From assembly GCA_024734555.1 (NCBI GenBank), contig JANPWX010020199.1, forward strand, positions 248,001 to 312,000: a stretch of 64,000 nt of DNA, given 5' to 3'. This stretch comes from Trochalopteron elliotii. Its lineage: Eukaryota; Chordata; Aves; Passeriformes; Leiothrichidae. Position numbers and translations under genes: made by a program. This document shows positions 45,941 to 57,430 of the stretch, one piece after another; the stretch's first letter is position 1; each line of letters starts with the position of its first letter. Under the pieces are notes generated by a model. The model was not told where the DNA came from and did no database searches. It saw only the letters and a program-made list of their open reading frames with translations.

Positions 45941-48690
45941 AGGAATTCAGAAAGGAAAGTTATGTCATGAAGACTGTTATGCCCTACTGTGGAGTTGCCC
46001 TCCATGTGAGACAACACTTGGAATATATTTAACTCTGTCTCTGAAGAGAGAGTAGAGACCTTACAGGTTAGGATAAAAGGGGGGCCTAGAAAGGGTGACA
46101 CTGTTGTGGGTGTGTGCTACAGGCCCCCTGACTAGGAGAAGGAAGTGGATGAGACCTTCTACAGGCAGCTCAAAGCAACCTCAAAGTCAGAGACACTGGT
46201 TCTTAACTACCCTTATATCTGGTGGACGTAAGGGTACACAGCAAAGCACAAGCAATCCAGGAGGCTTCTGGAAAGCATTAATGACAACTTCCTGTTTCAG
46301 GTAGGGGAGAATCCCACCAGGAATTATGTGCTGCTCAACCTCATCCTAACAAAGAGGGAACACCTTTTTGGAGAATCAGAGATTATTCTGAGTTGGAAGG
46401 GACACACAAGGATCATCAAGTCCTACTCTTAAGAAATGTACAGGGATTGAGCCCACAGCCTTGGTGTTATTAGCACTGTGCTCCAATCAACTGAACTCAT
46501 CTCAGTGTTTAGTGAAGATTCAGGATAGACAGGGCTGAAGGGACTGTGAGAATGTGGAGTTCAGTACCAGATGCGAAGGAAGCAGGGCAGCAAGTAAGAT
46601 CATAACCATGGACTTTAGGAGAGCTAATATCTTCAGGAATCTTCTTGAAAGAATCCTATGGGACAGAGCAACCTGCAGCTGACAGGGATCCAAAAGAGTT
46701 GCTTGATATTCAAGGATCACTTCCTGCAGGTTCAAGAATGATCTATCCCAATCGAACAAAGGGGGCAAGAGGCAGGCATGGATGAACACAAAACTCCTGT
46801 CATTACTCAAGCATAAACAGAAAACACAGAGAAGATAGAAGCGGGGCCAGACCACTTGGAATGAATATAGAGAGGTTGTCAAAGTAGAAACACAACAAGG
46901 AAGGCTGAAGCCCACCTGAAATTAAATTTAGCCAAGGATATACAGGACAACAAGAAGTGTTTTTCCAAGTACGTCAATAATAAAAGGAAAAAAAGGATAA
47001 TGTGGGCCTGTTGCTAGTGGAGGAAGCCTGGTAAGAAAGGGTGCAGAGAAGGCAGACTTAATGAATGTTTTCTTTGCAAAAATCTTCACTGACAAGATCA
47101 TCCCTCAGAAAACTCAGGAGACCACGGTAAAGGAAACTTGGAAGACAGACAGACTCTAACCCAATTCCCCTTGACTCCTAATCAAGGAAACTCAGGTTAG
47201 AATAATCCAGGCAAATTTGACATTCAGGAGTCCACAGGCCCTGACAGGATGCATCCTTGAATGCTGAGAGAGCTGGTGGAAATCACAGCAAGGCTGCTCA
47301 CTGTCATCTTTGAAAGGTCACGGAGTTCAGGAGAGGTGTCTGAGGACTGGGAGAAAGCAAATGTCACTGCTCTCCAAAGAGGGCAAGAAGGACGGCACAG
47401 AGAATTATCAATCATCTCAATTCTGAAAGGGCAATAGAGAATCTCATTCTGGAGGCCATGTGGGCAGGAACTGATCAGGAGCAGTCACAATGGAGTCACT
47501 AAAGGTAAATCATGCTCAACCTACTGGATAGCTTTCTATGATGAAACAACTACCTGGATGATGAGGAGAGAGAAATGGATATTGTCTGCCTTTAGAAAGG
47601 CTTTAAGGACGGTCTCTAACAAAATCCTCATAGAAAAATACAGGCAGTGTGAATTGGACGACTGGGCTGTGGATGGAGAACTGGCTGGACATCAAATTTT
47701 GTAGTGTCCACATCATTGTCACAGGGTCTAGGTGGGAGCCTGTCGCTAGAGGTGCCCTCAAAGTTCAATACTGGGTTCAGTATTGGTTAACTTAATTTTT
47801 ATTCACTTCAATGAAGGGGAAGATGCCTTCTCAGCAAGTTACCAAAGAGTGTTGTGCAGCCCCTCAGAAGGACCTTGACTGGTTGGAGAAAAGGGCAGAG
47901 AAAAGTTCCCTAACATTCTACAAAGGCAAATGCAGGGTCCTACCACTGTGGAAGGATAACCACAGACAACAGTATCACGTGAGGCTAACCTGCTGGGAGC
48001 AGCTCTGCAGAGAGGGACCTGGGGTCCTGGTGGACAACAAAATGTCCATGACAACTGCCCAGAAATGGCCCCCTGTGGCCAAGAAGGCCAAGGGGGATGC
48101 ACTAGGAAGAGTAGTGCCAGCAGGTTGAGATCCTGCCCCTCTAGTCAGCCTAGTAGAAGGGTTGCTTCAGAGACCACATCTGCAGTACTGTGTCCAGTTC
48201 TGGGCTCCTCAGTACAAGAGAGACATGGAGCTCCTGAAGGTCTAAAGGAGGGCAACAAAGATGGTTAAGGGACTGGATCACCTCTCTTATGAAGAAAGGT
48301 TGAGAAAGTTGGGCTTGTTCAGCCTCAAGAAGAGAAAACTGAGAGGGTTGTAAGCATCAAAGTAAGAATCTGAAGGGAGGATGCCAGGAGGATGAAGCCA
48401 GGCTCTGCTCAGTGGTGCCAAGCAATAGGACGACATGCAATGGTCAGAAAATGATGCACAGGAAGTTTCATCAGAATATGAGGACAAACTTTTTCACCAT
48501 GTAGGTGACTGTACACTGGAACAGATTGTCCAGAGAGTGTGGAGTCTTCCTCACTAGAGATAGTCAAGAGCCTGCTGTACACAATTCCATGCAATGTCCT
48601 CTAGGATGGCCTTGCTTGAACAGGGAGGTTGGAGTGGTCCCTAAGAACCTTACCTATTCTGTGATACTATGATTCTGTGAAATGCTTTGC
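45941..48690 (+). mobile_element. Long CR1 LINE, plus strand, interrupted by a SINE
   Basis: The longest CR1 copy in the window, covering most of ORF2 and the 3' end. In order: endonuclease from about 46,095 (GDTVVGVCYRPP, then LLNLILTKREHL), interrupted at 46,372-46,506 by a minus-strand SINE, then VKIQDRQG and a degraded SDHEMVEF-type motif at about 46,535; linker (AWMNTKLL, WNEYREVVK); reverse transcriptase from about 47,050 (ADLMNVFFAKIFTDKI, GVTKGKSCS); C-terminal block from about 47,930; tail TTCTGTGATACTATGATTC near 48,660. Motif A has a stop and a small deletion (about 47,590), and motif C FADD is deleted (about 47,830). No functional enzyme can be made. Confidence 0.94.
46372..46506 (-). 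mobile_element. tRNA-Ile-derived SINE with CR1 tail (TguSINE1-like), minus strand
   Basis: On the minus strand the head reads GAGTTCAGTTGATTGGAGC (box A like), GTGCTAATAACACCAAGG (anticodon-arm region as in tRNA-Ile) and GGCTCAATCCC (box B like). The tail is CR1-like: GACTTGATGATCCTTGTG, then GTCCCTTCCAACTCAGAATA and an ATTCT end. This head-tail design is that of the songbird SINE TguSINE1. It splits the CR1 endonuclease frame cleanly, so it inserted after that CR1 copy did. It is the best single clue in the window to the host group. Confidence 0.93.
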
Positions 48691-49729
48691 ATGATAAATA
48701 TCTTGTAGACAGCTGGAATTAACAAGTATAACTCTAGAACAATTTCAGTAAAGGAGCATAAATCCTCCTCTTGTGATACTCCTTTTATTTAGAATGTTCC
48801 TCTCCAATTAACCACAAGATTCTTCTTCAAGATTAACATTCTTCAAATTCTTTGAAATTAAATGCTTTACTTTGTTTTAAATCACCTATACAGTGATGAC
48901 GAAAGATAGTGAAGTTTTGTAGGATAATGTCTGTTGAACAGGAAGGTGTAGAACTGTAGAAAGAACACAGTTAACTAGAAGTCAAAAATAAAAAGATGAC
49001 TAGTAGACCTGTAATTCAAAAAAGAAAAATAAAAGTGCCAAACAAATAAGAACAAATACTGCTACTGAAGATTAGGAAGTGGGTAATAGCAAAACTAAAA
49101 AATTGATATAAAAGATTCATACAGCAACATTATTATCAGCAACATTTGTAGCAACAGCACTTATTTGAAGGGCCACTTACGTTTAAGAAAACTTTTTGGT
49201 ATAAAGTAGATAGCATGTACAGGTCCCTGAAGAGTCTACGCTGTTCAGCTTAGACATAAGAAGCCTTTTTTAAGTCAGACAAACAAATGTAAGAAATTAA
49301 ATTAAAACTTTGGTAGAAAAGCAGGCAGAAAACAACATATGAATTTTTAAAAACACTTTAGTAAAGGTTAAATTTCAAGTCCGCTTATAATACCCTGATT
49401 TGAACTTTTTTGAAAAGAATATATATTTTCTCCCTTTCAAAATCATAAACCTTCAACTACAAATCATTATCTTTGTAATGGTTGTTCAGATACTTTAGAT
49501 GCAAGCCTAAAAATTTTCTGTGAATATTCAGAATGCTTTTACGGTCCTCAGCATACAAAAAAAGTGTGCAAAAATATATTCCCAAAATATAAGCACTTTG
49601 AATACTACAGCTATAATTGCTGATTTTGTTATTCAGAGAAATAATATTATGGAAAATTAAGTTATATTATGGCTGAAAATAAGCAACGAAATAAAATACA
49701 CCAAAATGTTTCCCAAAATCATATGAGGG
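48691..49729. other. Unassigned AT-rich DNA, no gene recognised
   Basis: One kilobase of strongly AT-rich sequence with no open frame worth noting and no recognised repeat. Confidence 0.6.
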
Positions 49730-50590
49730 TGTGCTGGTTTTAAATCCTATTTGGAATATTAAACCCACTCAAGCTGCTCCCTTCTCACCCCTACAACTTC
49801 TGAAAATGGAGGAACACTGGGAGAGATTAAAAATTGGAGCGACAGTTTACTGAAAATTGCAATAATCATAATATTAATGATAAAGAGTGTACAAAAGAGA
49901 CAAGGTCTTTTACTCACAAAAACGTATCACCACCAAAAAAAAAAAAGAGGTGCTGAAGACAGCAGCTGACATGGTTTCCCAGGCAAAAGCACGATGGGCA
50001 CTGGCCCTGCACTGGGGCCAGTGGTATGTGGGAAAACAAAAGCAATGTGAATGCGAATGAGAACTTCCACAGGTTAATGTCTCCTCGCCCACTCCCAGGT
50101 AAGAAACAACAGTGGGAGCTAAGGTAGACAAAGCCTCTTGGAAGCTGGATCACCGGCGCTGCCCCCTCAGGCCGCTCCATTTCCCTTGTTCAGCTCCACG
50201 CCGATCCCTGCGGCATTGGCGCCGCTCAGCTCCCCTTGGGCCTGGGCCCCTCACAGCTTTGCCTTCAGGCTGCGGCTGACACTCTTTTCTTCTCCCCGGA
50301 GTGGTATCTTGGGCTCTCCATGTCTTGTCTTTCAACACCAAATCACAAAAACTGCAACTCAGAGGAACAGGAAAAGGAACAGCTGGTGGCGGCAGTGGGA
50401 CTGCCCCCATCAGGCTGACCTGGGACCTTCTTCCTGAAGAGAGCCAGGCAAATATGGCAAACTTTTTGTTTCCAGACCCAGTTTCTTTCCTGCTGAAACC
50501 ACGCAGCCCCCTCCCCACTGTGATGTGAGTGGTATTGACAAAACAGCACTAAAAGCTCTAGCACCTTGTCTCTGTACCCAGGCAACAGGA
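49730..50590 (-). mobile_element. Probable ERV LTR, minus strand, GC-rich body
   Basis: The left end TGTGCTGGTTTTAAATC is the complement of a CA-ending LTR terminus. Just inside lie GCGACAGTTTACTG and an AT-rich stretch with ATAAAGAGTGTAC, the position of the polyadenylation region in a known songbird LTR type read on the minus strand. The body at 50,140-50,420 is the most GC-rich stretch in the window (CCGGCGCTGCC, GGCGCCGCTC). The right end is uncertain. Overlapping frames of 88-122 codons on both strands here reflect GC-rich sequence with few stops, not genes. Confidence 0.55.
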
Positions 50591-51954
50591 GTACGAAATC
50601 AGGTAGGAGATACATAAAATTATAAAAGTGAGTAAATGGCATTTTAAAATTATAGGCTGCAGGATATTATAAATAGCTTTGTGAACCACTGTGGCCATGG
50701 CTTTTAGTGGCAAATTTCAGAGATTGAATTTCTGTAGGTTTCAGTTTGGTCAGAAATACTTCTTCATTTAAATATGAAGCACATGTTTTTCTCTCTAAAT
50801 ATTAAGCAGCTGGGTTTACAGTATAACTTAAGAGATGCAGCAATCAGGACTGATATTTCTGAAATCCGCATCAGAGCCCTGATGCACAATCACTTTAGAA
50901 ACAATTAATGTAGTGGATGATCCTGTGCTCTGAGTGTGTAGAGGTAGATGCTGCAATTCTGGTGAGGTGACATGCACATTGGCTGCATTAATGTACATTG
51001 AGGTGGATTGCTTAAATCCAAACCAAAACTGGACAATTTTGTCCTGGAGTGAGTTAGGACAGAGAAATTGAAACTGCTTGTTGTCTTACTCCAACTGAAC
51101 ACTAAAGATTTCTGCTACAATTACTCTAGTTAGTTTCATTGGCCTCTGGCAGGAAAGCAATGAATTTCATATCTGTCTCCAGAGGGTGACAAGGTTTCCT
51201 AACTTGCTTCTCTCCCATTGTCTGTCTGGCTAGTCCACACTGAAAAGGATGAAATCAAATGATAATCAGCAACATGTAAATGTTACCTCTAAATAACTGC
51301 TTGTCTTCATTTTGTTTTAGGAAGGCAGGACAGATTTTTCCCTTAGCAGAATTATCATACTGCTGTTGCAGCGTAAAATAAAACACACAGAGAACTGAGA
51401 TCAAAGTAGACAAAATAAATTTAGATTACATGAAATTAAATACCTTTTTAGCAATTCGTGTTTACCAGCTTTGGTTCTGACATGTAACACGTATCAACAG
51501 TGTCAGAGGAATTAAGCTGGCATCAGTGAGAGCTAGGGAGCTGCATTTCACTTTGAACTTACAATTATGTTGTTTGAAGCTGGGTTAGGGGAGGAAGCTC
51601 ATAAACAACAGACCATGCTGATGGCTGGTGTAAAACAGCCCTTTTGAAGGCTGTTAAGTACGCTGATTTCAAATTTTGGTGATTCTGCCACAATATTCCT
51701 AAACAACAGTTTATACGTGGCTTCAGATGGGAATATATTTGTTCAATGTGGCAACAAATTTAAAACTTCTCAATAATTTTCTAAGTATGTTGTTCTGTTT
51801 CTCATTTGTGCATTTCTGGGTTTTTTTCTTTAATATGTCTTATTTTTCATTGAGTGATGCAAATAACCATTACCTGCATTGTGTGATTGTTCATATGTCA
51901 ACTACACCATGGTATCTTTCATATGCCATGTATAGTCAGTTACTTGATGGATTT
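50591..51954. other. Unassigned AT-rich DNA, no gene recognised
   Basis: About 1.4 kb with no recognised gene or repeat. The 94-codon frame 51,727-52,011 runs into the next LTR and is not supported. Confidence 0.55.
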
Positions 51955-52347
51955 TGTCCTGGTTCTAGCCATGACAGGGTTAATTTTTGCAGTAGCCAGG
52001 AGGGGCCATGACTAGAATCCAGAGGTTATTCTACCATCTCATGTTGTTCCTGGGGATATGGGGAAGGGACTCTCTTCTGGGGAGAAAGGATTCCAGTCTG
52101 GTCAAGTGAACGTGGCAGAGGAAGTTGGCTGGTATTATCTGTTGATGGGTTCCATGTGAACCCTTTCTTTCTTGTACCCTCTGTCACCAGCATTGTTGCT
52201 GTTACTGTTTGTTTTCTTATCTCATTGCTGTCTCCAGTAAGGGGGAGGAGGAACAGGAAAACAGGAGAGTGGGAGAGAGAGTGGCGCATGGTTTGAAAAG
52301 TCTTGGAGGGGACACTGAGCTGGGGAGAACCATTCCTAACCATGACA
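51955..52347 (+). mobile_element. Solo ERV LTR, plus strand (TGT..GACA family, copy B)
   Basis: A 393-bp element from TGTCCTGGTTCTAGCC to CTAACCATGACA. It shares with the LTR at 10,609-11,020 the segments GACAGGGTTAATTTTTGCAG, TTTTCTTATCTCATTGCTGT and TGGGGAGAACCATTC. No internal retroviral sequence flanks it. The flanks GATTT and TGTTT do not form a convincing duplication. Frame 52,026-52,343 on the minus strand is inside the LTR and is not a gene. Confidence 0.85.
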
Positions 52348-55266
52348 TGTTTCCTCTGTGATACAAAAATATTTCTTAGCTAAGATGCTTAATGAAAGTG
52401 TTGAATATGGTCCCCAGCTCTGCAAGGAAGGTGATTTAGCCGCAAAATTTTATGCTGTTATCTAAGCACCATGCAGTCAGTTGGACTTCTAACTGGTGGA
52501 ATTTTACACGCAGAGGGGTCAGTAACTTGGGGGTTTTGACAGGTCTCTGATTCTCTACACTCAATGTGTAGAGTATTAATCATGTCATTTTTATTGTAAG
52601 GGAAAGCAAACTCCTATGGATCTCAGACAGGTGTGTTCCTAGAATGGTTGCCTCCTGATATTCATAGACAAGACTCCAAGGATGCTCTAAAAGAGTGTAA
52701 AATCCTAGAAGCAGTATTTCAGGTTCTCAGTCTTACTGAACTGAAGTGATTGAACCGTTCACTCTCAGATCACAAGACTGCCAAGAAGGCATATAATGTC
52801 ACCAGAATTTATTGTAACTAGGAAAGTTTAAGAAATGACATATTTTTATTGTAAGGATTCAATTTATTTTGACTGTGCCAAGAAGTGACAAATTAACTTC
52901 AGTCTTCTCAACCAGTGAATGAATTTTCTGTGTTGTCTTCTATCGCAGAGTCAGCTGTGAGAGAAGAAATCATCAGAAGTCTGAGCACAGGAATAAAAAC
53001 CAATTTATTAATAATACATGTGTAAATAATAATGGTGTGTTTACAGCCAGGTGCACGCACTCACATAAACACACAGAAGCACACACAAAAATACTATATT
53101 CTTGTTTTGAATATTTGGTAGATATGGAACAAATTGGTTATTTTTCCAAAGCTAGTCACTGCAACACTCAAAAGAGAAATCTTACAATGAAAAAATGTTA
53201 TAACCAGAGAAGTAGAAATGTTATACACATAATATGAAACAGAACTAGAAATGTGATGTATATGATACGTAAACAAATAGGAATGCAATTAGTATTTTCA
53301 GTAGGTCAATCCAACAAGACCCCAAGAATGATAAAATAAAGAATAAAATGCCACCACAGTTGTTCATTGCACTGTGTCCTGACTTAAAATGCAAAGAGTG
53401 TTTTCTGTAAAAAGATATCGAAAATTGGAAGATGATCATTTTCATTTTAAGGCCTCCTAGCCTACATGCAGTTAGAACCTCCATTAGAGCTTTATCTCCA
53501 CTATAATAGCATTTATTTCTTAATAAAGGGTGCATGATAGAGTAGACAGTGCACATGTTTTTTCTTTTGCAAAAGTTATTAAAAATAAAATGTTACTATT
53601 ACTAGGAGATAAATCAGTTCTGTTTCTTGCATTTAGGACTACTATTCACTCACATATGGGTTTTCACATTTAATTATATATTTCTCAATCCATTACCTAA
53701 TAGCTAATTATGTTGAAACATAATGCTCAAAAAACAAGATTCCAGGAGGAATTCTTGCCTGTTTTATAAACAGTCAATCTAATAAACTAAAAAAATCTTG
53801 GAGCCAGGACTTCAAGATGAGATGGGTAAAAATCTCATGTCTGTTTAGGATAATATGCTGTGTGGCCGCAAATTTTAGGACTTTTTGAGTCTTGAATTTT
53901 CAAAAGAAACTCACTTCAGTGTTCTTATTATCAATAATAGCTAATGATAAAAATTTGAAGTTACAGGAGGAAATGAAAATATGCATTTATAGCATATGAG
54001 AAAGGTTTGAACGTATGCTCTCCTACAGAGATAACAATTTAGGTTTAGTTTCTTTATGGATGTAAAACTCAACTTTAGAGACGTTTTGAGGATTGGCCTC
54101 ACTGTCAGCTGATAAGATCAGGTTTGCAATCCAGATGCAAATCACAGTAAGGAGTTTTGATAGCTCTTCTTATGTTAGATTGCGATTGTTTCTTGTGTTT
54201 TTCATTACTCCAGTGAGTATATACTGAGAAATTACAAGAGAAAAATGAAATGTCTGTCATTGCATGTTTGTGTGCCTCTGCTTACAGCTCTGATCTTCTC
54301 TCCAGCATCCAAGCTGGGTTAGATGTCATACAAAACAGGAGAACTGTTCCAACTCTGCCTACATCTAAAAAGAAGTGAAATTTTCAAGTGATTCATTATA
54401 GATTCATCACTAAATGTCAACAGAGCAAGCAACAGTTTGGGTCATACAAAAAAATTTTAAAATGTCTCTTGGGATATTTTGGATATTTTGCTAGGAAATT
54501 TCCTCCTGCCTGCTATGTATAAATGCTGATAAAGTTAATGTATGTGAAGTTATCAAAGGAAATTGAAAAGACCGTTTCAATGGTTCTTTTAAACTATACA
54601 AACTGTTCAGTTTTTGTAGAGGAAAATGTATGTTCCCTGAGGCAATGTGGAATGAGTAGTTAAGAAGAAAATACACATTTTTTTCATTAAGGAAAAAAAA
54701 ATAATTAATAAGCAATTATAAAAGACATTATGGATCTCTGAATTCAGAATAGAGCCTTTTTATTATAGCCAGGAAAAAAAAGAGACAAAAACATGAAAGT
54801 CATCCTTTTTTTAAAATGTCTTTTTTTCTTTTACCAGTAGGTACTCATTTTTCTTCACACTTTATAAGGACTCTGTTTTTATACTTGTCTAACTTAAGAC
54901 CTTAAGACTTATCAGTGATTAATGCTAGATCTTGCACTTGCAATCACATTGAAGTGAAATGCTCAGTCTCCAGTTACAGAATAAGCATAACATAGTTACA
55001 TTTTTCCTTTCACATTCTTCTCTGACTAATATCTACCGAAAGTCTAATGCTTAATCTTTTGTTTGAATATATTTTACTATTCTAAAAAGCAGCATTTTCA
55101 TCTGGCACATAACGGTGGCAGATGCAGAGCTAAACCAAATTTTAAATTATATTAAATAATCTGCTGTCTTAATTTGATTTTATTTGATTTAGTCAAGTTT
55201 GAAAAGTAACCAACAGGTGCTCGAATAAAAAAAACAAGAACAAAAAACAGCCAATACCCTTCACAG
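52348..55266. other. Unassigned AT-rich DNA, no gene recognised
   Basis: About 2.9 kb of AT-rich sequence without a recognised gene or mobile element. Frames at 53,037-53,556 lie on both strands and have no domain resemblance. Confidence 0.6.
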
Positions 55267-55460
55267 CTTATAGAATGGTTTGGGTTGGAAGGAGCCCTAA
55301 AGATCATTCTGGTGCCAACCACCCGTTGTCACAGGCCAGGACAACTTTCACTTGACGGGGTTGCCCAAAGCCTGTCCAAGCTGGTCTTGAACACTTCCAG
55401 GGATGGGGTGTCCAGAACACCTTGGAGCAACCTGTTTTGGTGCCTCACCATTCTCACAGT
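55267..55460 (-). mobile_element. CR1 LINE 3' fragment, minus strand
   Basis: The left side carries TAGAATGGTTTGGGTTGGAA, the complement of a CR1 3' end. The minus-strand frame at about 55,440-55,360 encodes the ORF2 C-terminus (RLLQGVLDTPSLEVFKTSLD). About 190 bp, 5'-truncated and moderately diverged. Its tail sequence differs from that of the CR1 at 19,258, so it belongs to another CR1 subfamily. Confidence 0.92.
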
Positions 55461-55684
55461 TAATATCCGCAATAAAGGAAAATAATGCAAAGAAGATAAA
55501 GAGTAGTAAAACTAGGGTTGCCGTTGTCTTTTAAAAGAAAAGTTATCTTAGCCTATAGTTTGAATATTTTCCCTAAATTGGTAGTCCCCGCAGAAAACAT
55601 TTTAATGTTTTTCTTTTGGTGGTTTTTACTTCATATGAATAGGTAGGTATGATAAATACACATCTGCTCATCTTAATCTATTAT
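55461..55684. other. Unassigned spacer
   Basis: AT-rich sequence between the CR1 fragment and the start of the decayed provirus. Nothing recognised. Confidence 0.6.
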
Positions 55685-55815
55685 TGTACTGGGTTTGGCT
55701 GGGATGGAGTTAATTTTCTTCATAATTAACCTCTCTGTATAGTGCTATGTTTAAGACTGTTGATCAAAACAGTGGTGGTAGGACATCAATGCTTTATTCA
55801 ATGGATGGATCCATG
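55685..55815 (+). mobile_element. Truncated 5' LTR of the ERVL-type provirus
   Basis: Only the first 130 bp of U3 remain, starting TGTACTGGG and including GGAGTTAATTTTCTTCATAA, which has its counterpart near 56,910 in the 3' LTR. The promoter part is missing. Confidence 0.75.
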
Positions 55816-56294
55816 GTGTATCAGGACACCAAGGAGGGGATGCAGTATTGTGTTCATAGGGTGAATATGACCAATTGAGATTTTTGCACACGTTATCCTG
55901 GGAATGCAAAACATGCCGTAATCAAAGGAGCAAACAGGTAAAGCTTGGCTTTCGGGCACAGAGGATGGTGACTGAGATACTAATATGGGGAGACCTGCAC
56001 TGCCAGAAACATGCCAAGATTATTGCCATTCACTTAGGACAGTGGAAACTATTACCAGGTGGCCAAAAATATGGCACATGATCAACAACACTGCCTAAGA
56101 CACCCTCCTGAGCCTTGGAAAATAAGCCTCAAGGCAAGAAAGTACTCCAGTATGAATCAAATCAGTCTATTGTACTCACAGACACCTTGACATATCACAC
56201 ATCAGCTTTTAATTGAACAGTTAAAAACTATACTTAGAGTGATGGGTGCTGGGACCTTCAGTCATTTGGGATACAAATCCAGGAGGTTACTTGG

Positions 56295-56504
56295 ATGATT
56301 AAGACTAGACGGTCTGCTAAACAACCTGCTTCTGCCCAAACAAAATCCCTACGTACTGTAGAAGGACACACAGTTACTGTAGTGCACATTAGTGGCTCTG
56401 AGAAAGTATGGATTAGGAAAAGGCAAACCCATTCACAAGATCATTTTGCTCAAGGACCTTGGTGGATAACACAAAACAATGGGGAAATCCAATGTGCAGC
56501 TTGA
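56295..56504 (+). pseudogene. Residual retroviral internal frame, possibly end of pol
   Basis: A 69-codon open frame ending about 375 bp before the 3' LTR. Its short hydrophobic and tryptophan-containing strands and its position suggest the C-terminal domain of a retroviral integrase, but I cannot assign it firmly. A stop falls at the end of the frame and the sequence upstream is shuffled and deleted. It has no start of its own and cannot be a working gene. Confidence 0.35.
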
Positions 56505-56879
56505 AGATGTTTTACCTTGGGTGAAAATCATCTGTGGTCCAGTTGTATGTTGCCATTGTTGTGTGATGTCATAGTTCTAGGTCAGAAGTACCAAAGCAAG
56601 AGTCATGCAACAAATGGAGGAAGAACCTAATAAGGAATTGGGCAAAAGCAGCAAGGACCTAACACACCATCTCTCCTGTCCTGAATGACCATCAAAACTT
56701 GAGGAATCCAAGTCAAGAGCTAAATTACTGAATGGACATTTGAATGGACATTTGAATGAGGGCAATTCAGGGCACTATGTCTGTCAATATGTCAAAAGGT
56801 AGGGCAGAGTATGGTGGTGTCTTATGAAAATAGATTAAATAATGTAGTACCTGAGCACAATACAGATGGTGGGGAATAA

Positions 56880-57430
56880 GGTATAAATTGTAATAGCATG
56901 AAGTTTATTTTCTTCATAGCATTCTATATGGTGCTTATGTGACAGAAACTGTGACAGGAACTGTGTCTGATAGATACTCATGGATGTTTTAATTATTGAT
57001 GTTTTAGTTATTGCTAAACAGTACCTGCACAACATCATGACCATCTATTTACCTCTTTGTCCTCTCAGCAAGAAGGCTGTCTGGAAGAGGACACAGCCAA
57101 GACATCTGAACTGCCTTAATCAGAGAGCTGTCCCATGGCCTAGAATGTCATGTTCAGCAATAAAAAATTGTGGGAGAGGTATGGAAATTCTTCTAAAGTC
57201 TCTTTTGCTTGGGTAGTGGCTGGGCATTGATATTCTGATTATGAGAAATAGGGTTTTAGCAAAATTTGGAGAGGGTATTCCTCTTTTTTCCTTGTTTAAG
57301 TGGCCTTACCCCAGCCCACAAGAATTCTCATTTTTGCCCTTTAGACTCTCTCCCACATGCCACTAGTGGTAGATGGGTGTGCAGCTGTGTGGTGCATAAG
57401 AAGTTTGTGGCTGAAGGCACACATGTGAGG
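56880..57430 (+). mobile_element. 3' LTR of the ERVL-type provirus
   Basis: About 550 bp. It contains the U3 start (TTTATTTTCTTCATAGCA), GATGTTTTAGTTATTGC, GACACAGCCAAGACATCTGA, an AATAAAAAATTG site at about 57,160 and U5-like CCCACAAGAATTCTCATTTT. The terminal CA is degraded. No target-site duplication matches the 5' flank. Confidence 0.75.

Larger units (their letters stand above)
55685..57430 (+). mobile_element. Decayed ERVL-type provirus, plus strand
   Basis: A truncated 5' LTR begins TGTACTGGGTTTGGCTGGGA at 55,685 and is lost by about 55,815. A heavily deleted internal region of about 1.06 kb follows. A fuller 3' LTR runs from about 56,880 to 57,430. The LTR type is the abundant avian ERVL-like one, with ATTTTCTTCATA, GATGTTTTAGTTATTGC, GCCCACAAGAATTCTCA and GCAGCTGTGTGGTGC landmarks. 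The two LTRs are far from identical, so the insertion is old. No gag, protease or RT domain is recognised and no complete gene survives. Confidence 0.8.

Noticed and set aside
46440..46506. tRNA-Ile-like sequence
   Set aside because: It has the head of a tRNA but no folded acceptor stem and is followed by a CR1 tail, so it is part of a SINE and not a tRNA gene.
50138..50518. Overlapping frames of 99-122 codons on both strands
   Set aside because: GC-rich sequence has few stop codons, and frames open on both strands at once argue against coding. The block looks like an LTR body.
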